Assembly (NCBI GenBank): GCA_026874595.1
Contig: CM049317.1
Coordinates: forward strand, 24,574,401 to 24,638,400
Direction of reading: 5' to 3'
Source: Sipunculus nudus
Lineage: Eukaryota; Annelida; Sipuncula; Golfingiida; Sipunculidae
Length of the DNA stretch: 64,000 bases
A program made the translations under genes and the position numbers. The notes under the pieces were generated by a model. It ran no database searches, was not told the DNA's origin, and saw only the letters and a list, made by a program, of their open reading frames with translations. This document shows positions 43,611-55,074 of the stretch, piece by piece (position 1 is the first letter of the stretch; the number at the start of each line of letters is the position of its first letter).

Positions 43611-44602
43611 ACGATGGAAAGCTGATTAAAAACAAAAATAATGCAAAACTGGAATTAAATGAAAATGGCTGTGATTAACTGGAGCAAACTCTTTGTTTAA
43701 ATGGAAATATATTTGACCTGTCAAAGTCAGTTTACTACTTAAGCATGAAACTTAACATGCAATTAACTTTCATTGCTTTCACTGCTCTTATTATCTAGTG
43801 ACTAGGAATAACCCATTAAATATTTAGATCAAAACATTACTAAATATCAATACATGTTTTATATTATTATTAGAGGTCTATGGCCATGATTGTAAGAATG
43901 TTGCTTCTTTAGATTAATTAGTGGTTTACCGACAATTCCGACATCCGACTTGTTACATCCATATTTTCCAAGTGGTGGGTTGACCTGATCGATACGCACA
44001 CATTATGATACACAGGGCTGCGCGAATTAATGTGAAATTTCTCCAGATCTATAGGACACACTTGGCATCGTTCTCAGGCATACAAGGCCAATTCCCAAAG
44101 GAGTTCGAGACAAAGTTCGAGTGGCACCACCGTCGTTTACAATACAGACAATAGTGTACGATAATTTTATTACCATCGGACACGAAAGTGTCTTAGGGTA
44201 ATGTGATTTGTCATGTTTGTGTATGCTGTGCGAACCACATTTTCGAAAGTTCTGAAAGAGCTTTCGATATAATTTTGTAAAAAAAAAAAAAATAGGTCAA
44301 GGGTGAAAAAAGAAAAAAATTAAATTCTTATCTGGAAACTTCCAGCGTTGTCCCATTTTACATGCCCTCTCGCGCGTATTTTTTGTATATCACCTACACA
44401 AATAAGCTGATGAGCTCCAAAATTTAACACCTGATATCCTGTGCACAGGGAAGGTGCTTTAAAAGTTCATGGGCTACAGTTAGTAACGGACGAAATATCG
44501 TCATCATAGTGACGTCAACGTCATAGAATTGCAGTGACAATAACATAATAATAACGTCTCGCAGCCCTAACAAACTGCTATATACTGGCTGCAGCGGCCA
44601 TA
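43611..44602. other. Unique A+T-rich sequence
   Basis: Nothing recognised; an A-rich run is at about 44280-44325. Confidence 0.55.
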
Positions 44603-44617
44603 GGGGGGGGGGGGGGG
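44603..44617. repeat. Poly(G) tract
   Basis: Fifteen consecutive G. It lies inside a 146-codon minus frame that I do not accept as a gene. Confidence 0.95.
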
Positions 44618-46793
44618 ATTGGAGGAAGCCGTGTCTTTGTGCCAGGTTTGGCATGGCTGCTCTCATGGTCGCCTCGCACACTTCCTGCTTGTCCATCAAT
44701 GTCTTAGTAAGGTGGGGGAGCTGGGAGCTGGTGGGAGTTTTAACCAAAACGGTGAAAAAAATAACCTCGCGCGAATGGATCCACGTAACGAGGAAATAAC
44801 TTCTCAGCATAATGGGACATTGTATGGGCCGCTCGTGATAATAAACATAAAACCGGTTCAGCACAGTTAATTACTCACGTATCGTTCTTTTTACGTACTG
44901 TATATTTTATTCGCTGCCGGTAAGGTGGAAACCTTCTTTCAAAATACAACCAACATGTAGCTGGATAGTATATACCAGCAGATGTATACCTTAGTAGTGG
45001 AATTTTCAGCTCATGTTTTGAAATAGATGGATCGGTATTGTCTCCAAAACTCCCAGTGTTTCTTTGTGTTACAGAATACTTTGCGGATCATGTAAAAAGT
45101 ACGCAAGAGGTCCATTAATCTTCTGATCGGGAAAAAAACAGATGCAAAACAGCAGAAAAAACACGGTTTACCAACCTTAAGATAGATAATGCGGATCTTG
45201 CTCCCTGGAGTGTTTGATGCGGAGTCTTTAGTAGCTTTTTGACCAAACAGGCTGTCTTTTCATGACGTCTCGGCGCAATTATAGTCGAGGCGTATACACT
45301 GCCGTCCCGCGTATTAAAGAACAATGACACACGTCTCAAAATAAGAAAATCCTAAGTGCTATTTCAAAAGTCGTATCTTTGCTTCTTCGCCGAGTCGTAG
45401 CTGTGAATGTGAACCCACATGAAGCGAAATTCCGGTTGTGAAATATTAAATGTTGTTCGTTTATGTAAATGACTTAGACTTGTCTCTGACAGCTGATTTT
45501 TAAATTTCTCTGGTCCTGTTGTTTTGTAAGCATATTATAACATGTTATAACTTAACCTGGTAACATTCATTTTCAGGGGAGATAAAAAATTCCTACTCGA
45601 GCTCTCATATATATTTCGATATGATGTTCTATATATACTTACATATATATATATATTTACATATATTTTTCTTATTTTGTTAACTACTTTAACAGTGGCT
45701 TCTAATAGCCAGCTTTAAAGGGAATCGCTGATATCTGTTCACTCGCCAGTCACGTGAAATGTCTATCGAGGAGGGAAACTGTTGTACAGACACTGTTGTT
45801 ACGGCTTGACTTGTTTTACCTGAAAGTATAAAAACTGAAATCGAAAACTGTTTAACTTGTGGCAAATTGACATAATTTTAGGAAGGATCCCTTGCTAGTA
45901 AAATCTTTTAAGGTCCAACTCAAGTTCTTTTGATTAGTGGTAGATATAAAGTACGTGTCGTTTTAAACTTAGTACAGTTACAATGTTTTGGCTGGCTGTT
46001 ATGTTACCCGTACTTACATTTTTACAGGTCCGCGAGATTTAAGCCGAGTTCTTCTAGAACGAGTTTTACATGGGCTGAGTTCACCCTCTTCTGGCGTTCT
46101 TTCTGGCGCTGTGATAGACCCTTCGTGAAATTACCCAAATAATGTCAAATTCCTCATGATTCATTGATCAATTCAGAAAATGCTCCCCTTAGGACATACA
46201 TTCTAGAATCTTCTCCCAAACTTAACGATTAAAAACGAACATTACTGAAGCGCGGCCTCACAGGAGTGAGGTAACAACTGTTTAGTACCAACGTCAATTT
46301 TCATCAGTTTTAAAAGAAAAGTTATAAGAAGTAATTGTAGAAGAGCCTTAATATGGGGGCCCTGTAAGAGTAACCCAATTTTCAATGGGCTCATATAAAT
46401 CCATATAAATATATTGTTAATTAATCCCTCATGCTTCTGTCTTGCTTAAATGAAAAAAATATTCCCTTTTTTCCACAAATAAGAAATTATCTCTATTATA
46501 TTATAGATGATTTTTTTTATATTGTCATAATATTTTATGATAATAAAAGTGAGATTCCTACACTTCAATAATCAATATCCCATATAAAACTTAAAGCACT
46601 TCAGCTTTCAGTTTCCATTTTACGTCACAAAACCCAAGCGGTGCCCATATTTTATAATAGGAATAATATAAGGATTATTTTTAATCAGTTTCAACTTTTT
46701 TAAAGTTATAAATTGTATCTTAGACTAAGGTTCTTATAATTATCACAATAACCAAACCACTAACTTAAAAGGCGAAAAGTTTGTTTTTTTCAG
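44618..46793. other. Unique sequence, no gene recognised
   Basis: More than 2 kb without a supported feature. It includes TA-rich runs at about 45605-45665. Confidence 0.55.
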
Positions 46794-46853
46794 GAGACGG
46801 AAAACTGAGAGTATCACCGGCTTAATATAAACGTCTTATAAAAGTGTTCACAG
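46794..46853 (+). other. Candidate non-coding exon
   Basis: A very strong acceptor (GTTTGTTTTTTTCAG) ends at 46793 and a near-consensus donor (CAG/GTAAGAA) starts at 46854. The 60 bases between have stops in all three frames (TGA, TAA, TAA), so it could only be UTR or non-coding RNA, or the pairing is chance. Confidence 0.2.
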
Positions 46854-46946
46854 GTAAGAAATCAGCTGGTATTAAAAATTGTCCAGGGACCGTCATTTCA
46901 CAGGAGTATTAGGTTAAATTATAAAACGGAAACTCTGCCTGCCTCT

Positions 46947-46967
46947 ATATATATATATATATATCTA
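46947..46967. repeat. Short (TA)n run
   Basis: About ten TA units. Confidence 0.9.
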
Positions 46968-47047
46968 TATGTGTATCATGTTCCTTAATACCGCTGTTGA
47001 GCCGTAAAAAAATATATTACTAAGAAAGAAGTAAATGAAAGCACTAC

Positions 47048-47185
47048 GGCTCCTGTGGCCGAGGGGCAGAGCACAGGAAGGGAGTTTAAGAGTTCGAATC
47101 TCAGCCGAGGGGGTAAGATTTTTCACAGACGGCCCCAACAGAGGGTGAGCGCTCTGCAGGCAAAATGGAAGGCCGTGCGCCTTTC
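47048..47185 (+). mobile_element. tRNA-derived SINE, same family as 18690-18828
   Basis: CTCCTGTGGCCGAGGGGCAG (box A) and GAGTTCGAATCTCAGC (box B), followed by the shared body with AAGATTTTTCACAGACGG and GGGTGAGCGCTCTGCAGGC. The tRNA part is better preserved here than in the 18.7 kb copy. Confidence 0.78.
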
Positions 47186-47229
47186 GGGGGTTCCTCGGTG
47201 GTATGACCCAGCAATGGTGATTATTACAC

Positions 47230-47349
47230 CCCCTTTTCAGATTACCGAATCTGAAGTCGATTTCCGATTACCCCCCCCCCCCCCCCCCCCAGTAACTTGA
47301 AACCGATTTCTTATTTCCCCCTCTATTTTCATTTTAACCCCCCCCCCCC
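47230..47349 (+). repeat. GATTACCCCC-type repeat with poly(C) tracts
   Basis: GATTACCGAATCTGAAGTCG, then ATTTCCGATTA and 20 C (47271-47290), AGTAACTTGAAACCGATTTC, and a second run of 12 C at 47338-47349. Inverted partners are at 47865-47970. Confidence 0.7.
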
Positions 47350-47864
47350 GGCCCCAAATGTTTACTTATGATTATTTAGATACTTATCATATACATTAAC
47401 TTTAGTATCATATTTACGTGGATATTGCAGAAAAACGAACCCATGCGAGATACTTTATTGTTACATAATGTTCGTGAGTTTCCTGAAAATCAATCAAATT
47501 ACTCGCAAGTTATCGTTGCGATACCATTGGTTATTGGACGGACCGACATATATGCCAGTTCTATAATACGACCCATTCTATAAGACGGGCGTTAAACAAT
47601 CTTAAACGTATAAAAATCAAGTAAGTGGGACCAAAGCCTGATCAAGTGAGGAGATCCTAAGATACACCTGCAAAGTTAATCAAAATGGGATGTGAGTAAC
47701 GTTTTTGAGATAATACGTGTTATGAAGGGGTTACGGACAGACAGACACATGTACGGCCCGACGGAGCTGACCACTATATCACCAGCTAGCTAAAGATGTT
47801 GTAAACAAATATGTCAGAAGCGGTGAGCTCATACGTACACAAAAAAATCATATTAGCTTGATCA
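47350..47864. other. Spacer between inverted poly(C) repeats
   Basis: Holds CGGACAGACAGACAC near 47730, resembling the tail of the 16830-17360 repeat. No gene was seen. Confidence 0.5.
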
Positions 47865-47985
47865 GCGAGGGGGTTACCTGAAATCAGGTTCAGGCTACCC
47901 CCGGGGGTACTTTGAAATCGATTTAGAATACCGGGGGTAACCTGAAATGGGGGGGGGGGTAATCTGAAGTCTTTACACCGGAATG
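47865..47985 (-). repeat. Minisatellite of GGTTACCCCC/CGATTT units, inverted partner of 47230-47349
   Basis: On the minus strand: CTTCAGATTACCCCCCCCC, ATTTCAGGTTACCCCCGG, AAATCGATTTCAAAGTACCC, CTGATTTCAGGTAACCCCC. These are the same words as at 47230-47349, in the opposite orientation. Confidence 0.72.
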
Positions 47986-48189
47986 GAATTCGGTAGACAT
48001 ACATATTTACTTAGTTAAACTCAAATAAAAATGTAGGCTGTCATCTCCGACAAAAATATTTTACAAAAAAGTATATGAAAGCACCGTATAAGTCAGGTGA
48101 GAAATATTTTGCTTTCATCATAATTGGGTAAAAAATTGGAATTAGCAGCACCAGGAATGATATTCTCTCATACAAGACCAAATTCATTT

Positions 48190-48192
<3 letters not shown>
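47986..48192. other. Unique A+T-rich sequence
   Basis: Nothing recognised. Confidence 0.5.

Positions 48193-48240
<48 letters not shown>
48193..48240. repeat. (TA)n microsatellite
   Basis: TA run of about 48 bases. Confidence 0.96.
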
Positions 48241-48241
<1 letters not shown>

Positions 48242-49147
48242 CTGTATTAACAAAAATATTGATTTACTAACATATGTCTATATTTTAATGTTCAAATTTA
48301 TGTTTCAAAATTATTTTGATTCTTGCGTCTGGAATACGTCATACCGCTATATAAAGAGCCCTCCTCCGGATAAAATAACTTTACACTAAAAACAATTTTC
48401 CGCGCAGCAATACAAAATGAAAAAAAAGAAATGATATTAAAGATTAGTCCGAACGTCAGATCTCTGTGGTAAAAAAGGAAATCACTGAGGAATCTGCCAG
48501 CAAACTGCATGTATAAGATCAAATTACACGGTTAGAAGTTCAAAGTCTGGCTATCTATAGATGGACCTGCACCTAAGAGAGGTGAAAGATCGGATAAGGC
48601 TAATCAAGTTTTTATGAGACTTCTATCTGCAATGTCATCGCACCTGAAAGTTAACAGACAGCTGTACGTTAATATAGAGCAGGGAATTTCTTCCAAATCT
48701 CTCTCCTATACTCCCATATATGCCCCCCCCCCCATATTCCTACTTTTAGGTTTACTCTTTACGCATTGGTTAAGGAAGAGTTGAAGTTAGTTGAAGTTGA
48801 AGATTATTCAAACAAAATATGAAAATTCAAAGTATTTGTGCGATCGTACTCTTGCCCTCAGAAATTAATTGTCATGTATGGAGCCTCGTGAATGGATCGT
48901 TATTAAAATATTACACACCTTAACAGAATAATACATGTATAATCAAAACATGCAAAGTTGAAGTATACACAACAGTATGAGAACTTCTTAAGTAGAATAA
49001 GTTAGGATAATTACGCGAAAGAAACATGCATTTTTTTTCAAAAATCTTAGACGAAATAACTGCCCTTCCATGCCTTATCTAAGTGTTCACGGTATCCTTT
49101 TTGCTAAATATATGCGTTTAATAAATATCGTTTCCAACTTTTTTCAG
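48241..49147. other. Unique sequence
   Basis: No gene recognised. A C11 tract is at 48723-48733. Confidence 0.5.
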
Positions 49148-49212
49148 TTTAATTTCGTAACGTGTGCGCTGGGCTTAAGCCTTAAGTCCAGCGTACACGT
49201 TATGAAATTTAG
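49148..49212. repeat. Near-perfect 30-bp palindrome (foldback)
   Basis: The left arm contains AATTTCGTAACGTGTGCGCT then GGGCTTAAG. The reverse complement of the right arm contains AATTTCATAACGTGTACGCT then GGACTTAAG. The arms differ at about four positions over 30 bases, with a spacer of only a few bases. Confidence 0.85.
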
Positions 49213-49760
49213 TTACGATACGATAGAAAGTCAGTTAAGATAAAAACAAAAAAAAAACTAAAAAAGTACCATACCATTCGAAGCCAAGGTGTGTTGGACT
49301 TGGCATCGTATTTCAACATACACGTTGCGATAGGAAACCAAGAAGTCAGGATTTAGTGTCGTATACTCCTCCATGTCATATCGTAACCAAAATCTCATAA
49401 AGGACGCGCTGAGCTTTAGAAGAGCTTTGTAACCCGTTGTATATAGGCACATCGTGATAGGTCGTCAGCTTTACGTAAATTACTCGGTAAACGTAGGGAC
49501 AAATCGCTGCGATCGCATTTAACCAGTACATTTCACTGCTTAATGCTACGAAGTACAACGAATCAACAAGGGCTAGATACGGTACATCAAAAAGTACCTT
49601 GCGGTATCTATCAATAATACAAATACAGCTAAAGATCATTGTGACATGCTACGAATTAACTACTGACGCTAAAACAAGTCATGGTAACGCAACAGAAATG
49701 AAGTATTACTAAACGCTATGTTACAGGTACAAAGGCTTCAATGGCTTCGAAAAAGTTAGT
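49213..49760. repeat. CpG-rich block of unknown origin
   Basis: Contains many CGTA/TACG/ATCG words (CGTTGCGATAGG, CGCTGCGATCGC, CTCGGTAAACGTAGGG) compared with neighbouring DNA, similar in style to 57100-57540. It may be the body of a DNA transposon whose end is the palindrome at 49148. Coding frames are short. Confidence 0.3.
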
Positions 49761-50019
49761 TTATCATGTTTTATTGAGGTCCATGCATTATCAAATGGGT
49801 AGCCCTATGTGAAAAGAGAGTAAACCTTTACCGGATCCATGCAATCATAAGGGAAGTTTGCAAAAACCTGGTGGATATCAGGTCAGTAGTCATAAAAAAA
49901 ACACTAGAGGTATTGAGATCGTGCTGATATAGGATGAAGAGAGAGGTCCAGCAGCAGAAGGAGTTAAAGTGGAGGATGCGCAAGAGGAAGAAGATTACAA
50001 ATAGCTATGAACCCCTACC
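49761..50019. other. Unique sequence
   Basis: Nothing recognised. Confidence 0.5.
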
Positions 50020-50640
50020 AAATAGTGGTTTGCAATTTTATCGATCTATCGGTTTATCGCGATACGGTGATTCACATATTTCGTACCGCGATACACTTTT
50101 ACAAATATCATTATTTTTTATATTTAGTAATGATTTTTTTTTGTAGCAAAAATAATATTTCTGTTACAAATTTAGACATCAAAATTGGCTGGGATTATTC
50201 ACAGGATTAAAGCGAAAGCCGCAAATATCGTATTATATATATTGCGATCGGTGGTAGCGTTTTGCGTGCCTTAGCGCAGTATTTTCATTGTAGTGAATTT
50301 ATAGGAAACAAGTGTGATTTTTATTTTTTACATATAGATTATTAATATTATAATTATAATAAATCTTTTATCATGTTAACTATCCTGAACATTATTTATT
50401 AAACGTCTGAAGACAAAGCAGTGGCATTCACTTTAAGCCCGTAATTAATCCAGGCCACTTTAGATATCTTAATTTTTAAACAGAAAAAAAATCGTACATA
50501 CACGTTCACCCACATACACTCATACACACCTTTACTAAAATTGTATTTAAAAATTTGTTGCCGAACTCGAGAAAAGCGGGAAGACGGATAAATCAGCACC
50601 AAACTTACCATTTTGTGAGCGGTGCTTTAAATACAATAAT
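50020..50640. mobile_element. hAT-like MITE material, two halves in opposite orientation
   Basis: 50040-50215 matches the reverse complement of 6700-6830 (CGCGATACACTTTTACAAAT, TTTCTGTTACAAATTTA, GCTGGGAT). 50270-50480 matches 6500-6740 in the direct orientation (TATTTTCATTGTAGTG, GGAAACAAGTGTGATTTT, TATTAAACGTCTGAAG). The ends carry ATCGATCTATCGG and TATCGCGATACG. Either an inverted duplication or a nested pair explains it. Confidence 0.45.
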
Positions 50641-51156
50641 TAGCTGGGACTTTTGCCTGAAGACAAATAAAATAGCAAAACGAGGTCAGATGTAATAGCA
50701 AATAAATGAAACGGCAACATTGTATTGATACCAATTTAGATTAATAATTAAAATGTATACTATTATGTCATATTTATATAATATATTTATGATCATTCTT
50801 ACTTTTAAGAAATGTATAAAAAATGTTGCCTTCTGATTAAAAAAAAGTTTCTCCATGGCAGCTTCTGATTTCTTTTATTACACATTTCCTGCAGCCATAA
50901 ATGTAAATAAAGAAATACAAAAAAATATAAATAAAGATGTATTAAATCGTTTACCGCTTCACATACCCTTCACTTATGTCTAACATGGCCCCAGTTGACT
51001 TTCAGTTTATTTACTCTTCCTACTATCATAAAATGTAAATAAAGAAAGTACTTTGCTTATTTTCAATGATCGTTTCCGTCCGTTACGCGTCCTGTCAGTG
51101 ACGCTCAACTTGGCATGCAGTATCTCAAACAGAATACATTGGATCTATCTCTGAAT
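50641..51156. other. Unique A+T-rich sequence
   Basis: Nothing recognised. Confidence 0.55.
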
Positions 51157-51200
51157 ATATATATATGTATATATATATACATATATATATATGTATATTT

Positions 51201-51239
<39 letters not shown>

Positions 51240-51240
51240 A
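51157..51240. repeat. (TA)n microsatellite, interrupted
   Basis: TA runs with GTATAT and AAATAT interruptions. Confidence 0.95.
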
Positions 51241-51410
51241 ATCTAATGGTTTTCTGCAATTAGCATCGATGGTATGACACTAGAGCTTTATAATTATAAA
51301 AATACAGAGGGATCAAATTTTTTCTCAGGCATTTTTTGCACTTCGTTGTTTTTAAGTTGTGAAACTACGTAGTAATAAAAATGTCTGACAAAATTTGATT
51401 CCTCTTTATC

Positions 51411-51411
<1 letters not shown>

Positions 51412-51449
<38 letters not shown>

Positions 51450-51450
51450 T

Positions 51451-51498
<48 letters not shown>
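51412..51498. repeat. (TA)n followed by (GA)n microsatellite
   Basis: TA array to 51463, then about 17 GA units with one AAAG interruption to 51498. Confidence 0.95.
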
Positions 51499-51661
51499 TC
51501 CGATTTGTCCATGAGGGCACCAGTTCTATCGAATTACATATCAGTCATATACCCAATATGGCTGCTAGAGCACAATCGGTATTTTTCTTTCACACGCAAT
51601 GTGTCAAACATAGAAGGTTCGGTCATCGGGTGATTGTGGTTTCCCAAACTATCGAATTACA

Positions 51662-51672
51662 CCCCCCCCCCC
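51662..51672. repeat. Poly(C) tract
   Basis: Eleven consecutive C. Confidence 0.93.
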
Positions 51673-51804
51673 TTTTAAATTCAATATGCCTACAAGGAAA
51701 ATATTTTTCGGTTCTTTCGCATACAATACCTTAATAACATTTATAATACTGGTGTGATTATCCTAACAATTATCCCTTTTTAGATTATTTGTGGTCATAC
51801 TTAC

Positions 51805-51855
51805 ATCCAATGCAGCCAAAAAGTTGCATTTCGAAGAACTGGACATCGCGGGACC
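51805..51855 (-). CDS. Candidate 51-base coding exon, unknown gene
   Basis: On the minus strand an acceptor (AAGTCTTCTATTAG ending at 51856) and a strong donor (GGAT/GTAAGTATG, from 51804) bracket 51 bases. They are open in frame 0, reading GPAMSSSSKCNFLAALD. Length is a multiple of three, so splicing would keep frame. No partner exon was identified. The piece is too short to recognise and chance is a serious alternative. Confidence 0.22.
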
Positions 51856-53159
51856 CTAATAGAAGACTTTTACGATGACAATCGTTTCTAGTTAAAGTGC
51901 CGGTTATCTAATAAGGATGGCATGAGCAGAGTTAAGAAACAATAACCGGACAAGGATCGATATATCATAGATTAGAGAACTATGGCTTGTGCTATCGCAG
52001 ATAACTTACCATCAAGATTTTAACGTTATATTTTAGTTTGTGTTATGCTAACATAAGAGGAACGGGGACTGCAGTCCCTCGCCCCACTGCCATCTGGGGG
52101 TGAAGAGTGAATTAAAAATTATTTTTACCTTGTGCATTTTAGAATCTGGACAATGGATAAAGGGCATCTCTGAAAGAAACGATTTATCCTTTGTACATTG
52201 TGTGAATTTAAAGGTGGAAATTTGCTGTGCTGTTTGAATTGCAGGTGACAACATAAAATATCATACACACATGCATATATATATATATATGGTCATATAT
52301 ATATCACATTCATTTCATTTGTAAGGATTTTCCCCATTCGTCTCTAAAAGGATTTTGTGACTTGATTCGCTTGTACACCCTGACACAAAGGAAACAACAG
52401 TGTTCACACTAAGCACTGATACTTACAGTCGCAGGAACATACCCAGAGTTCATGATATATTTAACAAAATGGAGAATTTTAACTTGTTGCACTTGCTGAA
52501 TTTCTCTTTCACTCTTTCATAAAATCAATCCGAACAAAAATGTGTTGTAACACGAACGTCACGCTAATCAGGCGACCCTTACTATTTACCTTTATGTTTT
52601 AATCAAATATATTCATGATAAATCTTATGGATCAATATGATTTTTATTTTTTTTTCCTGTTGTATGTTTGCGAATATCGCTTAATAACTTGAGCCTTTGT
52701 AAGCGTATTTAAAAAAGCCGTGATGGCAGTCATGTGGAGAACTGCATTGTCACAAGATTCAGACTTTTCTTAGAGAATCGCTGGTACAAAGAAAACATCC
52801 GATCACACTTACGGAGTAGTAACTCAAGTCACAAGACACTGCACAGGGTACAATTATTTCTGCTGTCACATAAGAAGAAATCTAATACAGAACTGGTCGC
52901 TGACGGCCCTTCAACACACCAGCCAACACACTCGGTAAAAAGAATGGTCCACACATAATCATTCTTGTTAAGCTTAAGGGTATCGCCCAAAAATTTTGTA
53001 TTGCAATATGTTGCAAGAAATTTCAAACTTTTTTCCCATTCCCGCGAACTAAAACAAACGGCGCTTCGGAGCTCCCATGCATGTTTTAAGCATGGACTTT
53101 GTCATTTTTTTTTAGATATTCGCATCCTTCGCGAATCGTTCGTATACCCCGTGAAAACT
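51856..53159. other. Unique sequence
   Basis: No gene recognised. A short TA-rich run is at 52274-52312. Confidence 0.5.
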
Positions 53160-53340
53160 AGCCTTTATCGTATGACCACTGAGCCGGTACGCTGGGAGGT
53201 GTGGGTTTGAATCTGACAAAAGAAGCGCTCACTCTGTGCCCTACTTCCACCGAAAGTCTTAAAATAAATGGGGGGGCTTTCTTTTACTGGGCGTGTATCA
53301 GCCTAACCGAGAACACGACGGTAACTTGAGGACTCGAGAT
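53160..53340 (+). mobile_element. Probable degenerate tRNA-derived SINE
   Basis: TATGACCACTGAGCCGGTAC and then GTGGGTTTGAATCTGAC resemble box A and box B with a typical spacing. A GCGCTCACTCTGTGCCC body follows. Box B has one change from consensus (GTTTGAATC). Confidence 0.45.
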
Positions 53341-53452
53341 GACAAACTGTGTGATAAGCACGTTTGGTCTTACCTAGGTTTCAGTGACGTACCAGGATGT
53401 TAAAAACATTTTGCTGACCCGGGGTGACATCTTTTCTCCCACATGGTAGATG

Positions 53453-53660
53453 TTGTTGGAAACTATACTAAAAATGCTAACGATTAGTCTGGTTTATGTC
53501 AAGTGACAGCGTACTTGTAGGCCATGACGAAAACATTTGCATCCTTAAATGGCCTTATAGAGTGCGGTCAACACTGGAGGATGTAAAGGCACTCTGACGC
53601 CAGTACGTTGGTAGTAGACTCTGGACTGTCAGACAACCGATATGGCGCCAATTCATATTG
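53453..53660 (+). repeat. Interspersed repeat family Y, copy 2
   Basis: Same order of shared blocks as 31242-31455, including ATGCTAACGATTAGTCTGG and ATGTAAAGGCACTCTGACG. Confidence 0.8.
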
Positions 53661-55074
53661 CGAGAGCCAAACTGGTATACTTCGAAGGGAAGCCCGTAGG
53701 AACATGTAGAATAAGTTAAGGGTAATTAAGCGTATAAAAGGCAGTAACCACCATAAACAACTGAAAAAGCGTTCGAAATGGGACCGCAAAACCTGGGCTT
53801 AAGATTTTGTTCAACGTTGGTGCCTTTGAATAATAAACAACCCTTAACATCGTGGTATTGCTGTCCTTGACCCGTGCTATTCGTTGATTTACTGACACCT
53901 TTCAGGGTGTCGTCATTGTCATCTGTTTAGAAATAGTCATATGCTGTGTAGCAAATGTGTTATAAAACCCCATAAAACACTCATTTCGAGGTTATTTACG
54001 CTTAGATTTATACCAAGATTTAATAACACCCATGATACCGTTTTTTTTCAGATATCTTCGGGTACACACACACGCCAAAAATCGAGTGAAAACAATAACT
54101 TCGCCCAGACTTTATTATAAAATTTCCTTCATTTTACAGAAGACTATACCTTTCTCAACCCGCAGACGAAAATCTAGCAACACTTAAAAAAATTAAGAAA
54201 AAGCGCTCGTTCGAGAACTTCCTGTAACTACGTCAGTATGCGTTCAAAGTCTTAGCGGGTCTCACTAGCGAATTATTTAGCTGTAATATATATCTATCCG
54301 ACCCGTTTAACCCAGGAATTAACCAATCGCTTTTCTGCAGGATTTTTGTCTGAGTAGCAGAATTAGTATTGAAAACTTTGCAAAATTTGGTTGCTAATGA
54401 AGGACAAAAATTGTCAAAATTAAATTATGTTGTTTAGCGGCTTCCTCTCACGTATTTGACTGATTTGAGAGTTTGAGCGCGATTTGAAGAACATAAAACT
54501 AAGTGCTAAATTAACTCTCCATTTAAACAACTGAATTTTACAAATGGACTTGAATGACGTTAAACCAATTCATTGTCAACTCAGCCTTTGCGGATACCAC
54601 ATGTAGACCAGCTGGTCTTAGGACACTGAGTTGTAGAGAATATGTGCGAAACGTGCACTCCTCAGCAACGGGTATACACTACAGTATTTTGTATCTTCTT
54701 TCTTTTTAACCGCTGCAGGTTTTTCCGGGTTTCACCACCAGGTCTGCACCGGGCAAAGACTTATAATCTCATTTGCATCCAACTCCAAGTTTTTAACCCA
54801 CGACATCCCGCTCTCGTTTATTTGATACACAATTCGATACCACGTTCTCGTCGGTTTGATTAAAATTGTTGGCCCTGTGCCAGCCCTAGTGAAGGAACTT
54901 GCTATATAAAGCAGCGGTCAAAGCGAAGGAGATCCGGAACGTATGCAGTGTATAACAGCTGTATGCGAAACGATGCAGGGGACCGGTACAAGAAGAAAAT
55001 TACACCAAGAATATCGACCATTTAACGCCGTTATCATATAAAAAAAACAGAAATATGCATTCTAAGGAATGCAA
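53661..55074. other. Unique sequence
   Basis: No gene accepted. A TATATAAAG box occurs at 54903-54911, followed by GC-raised sequence and a 31-codon frame from 54943; these are too weak to call a promoter-gene pair. Confidence 0.45.

Noticed and set aside
44424-44864. 146-codon minus-strand open frame, the longest in the window
   Set aside because: Interrupted by a poly(G) tract giving Pro runs; no domain or splice context, and A+T-driven C-terminal half.
54903-55038. TATATAAAG promoter with a 31-codon frame
   Set aside because: TATA-like words are frequent in this A+T-rich DNA; the frame is too short and unsupported.
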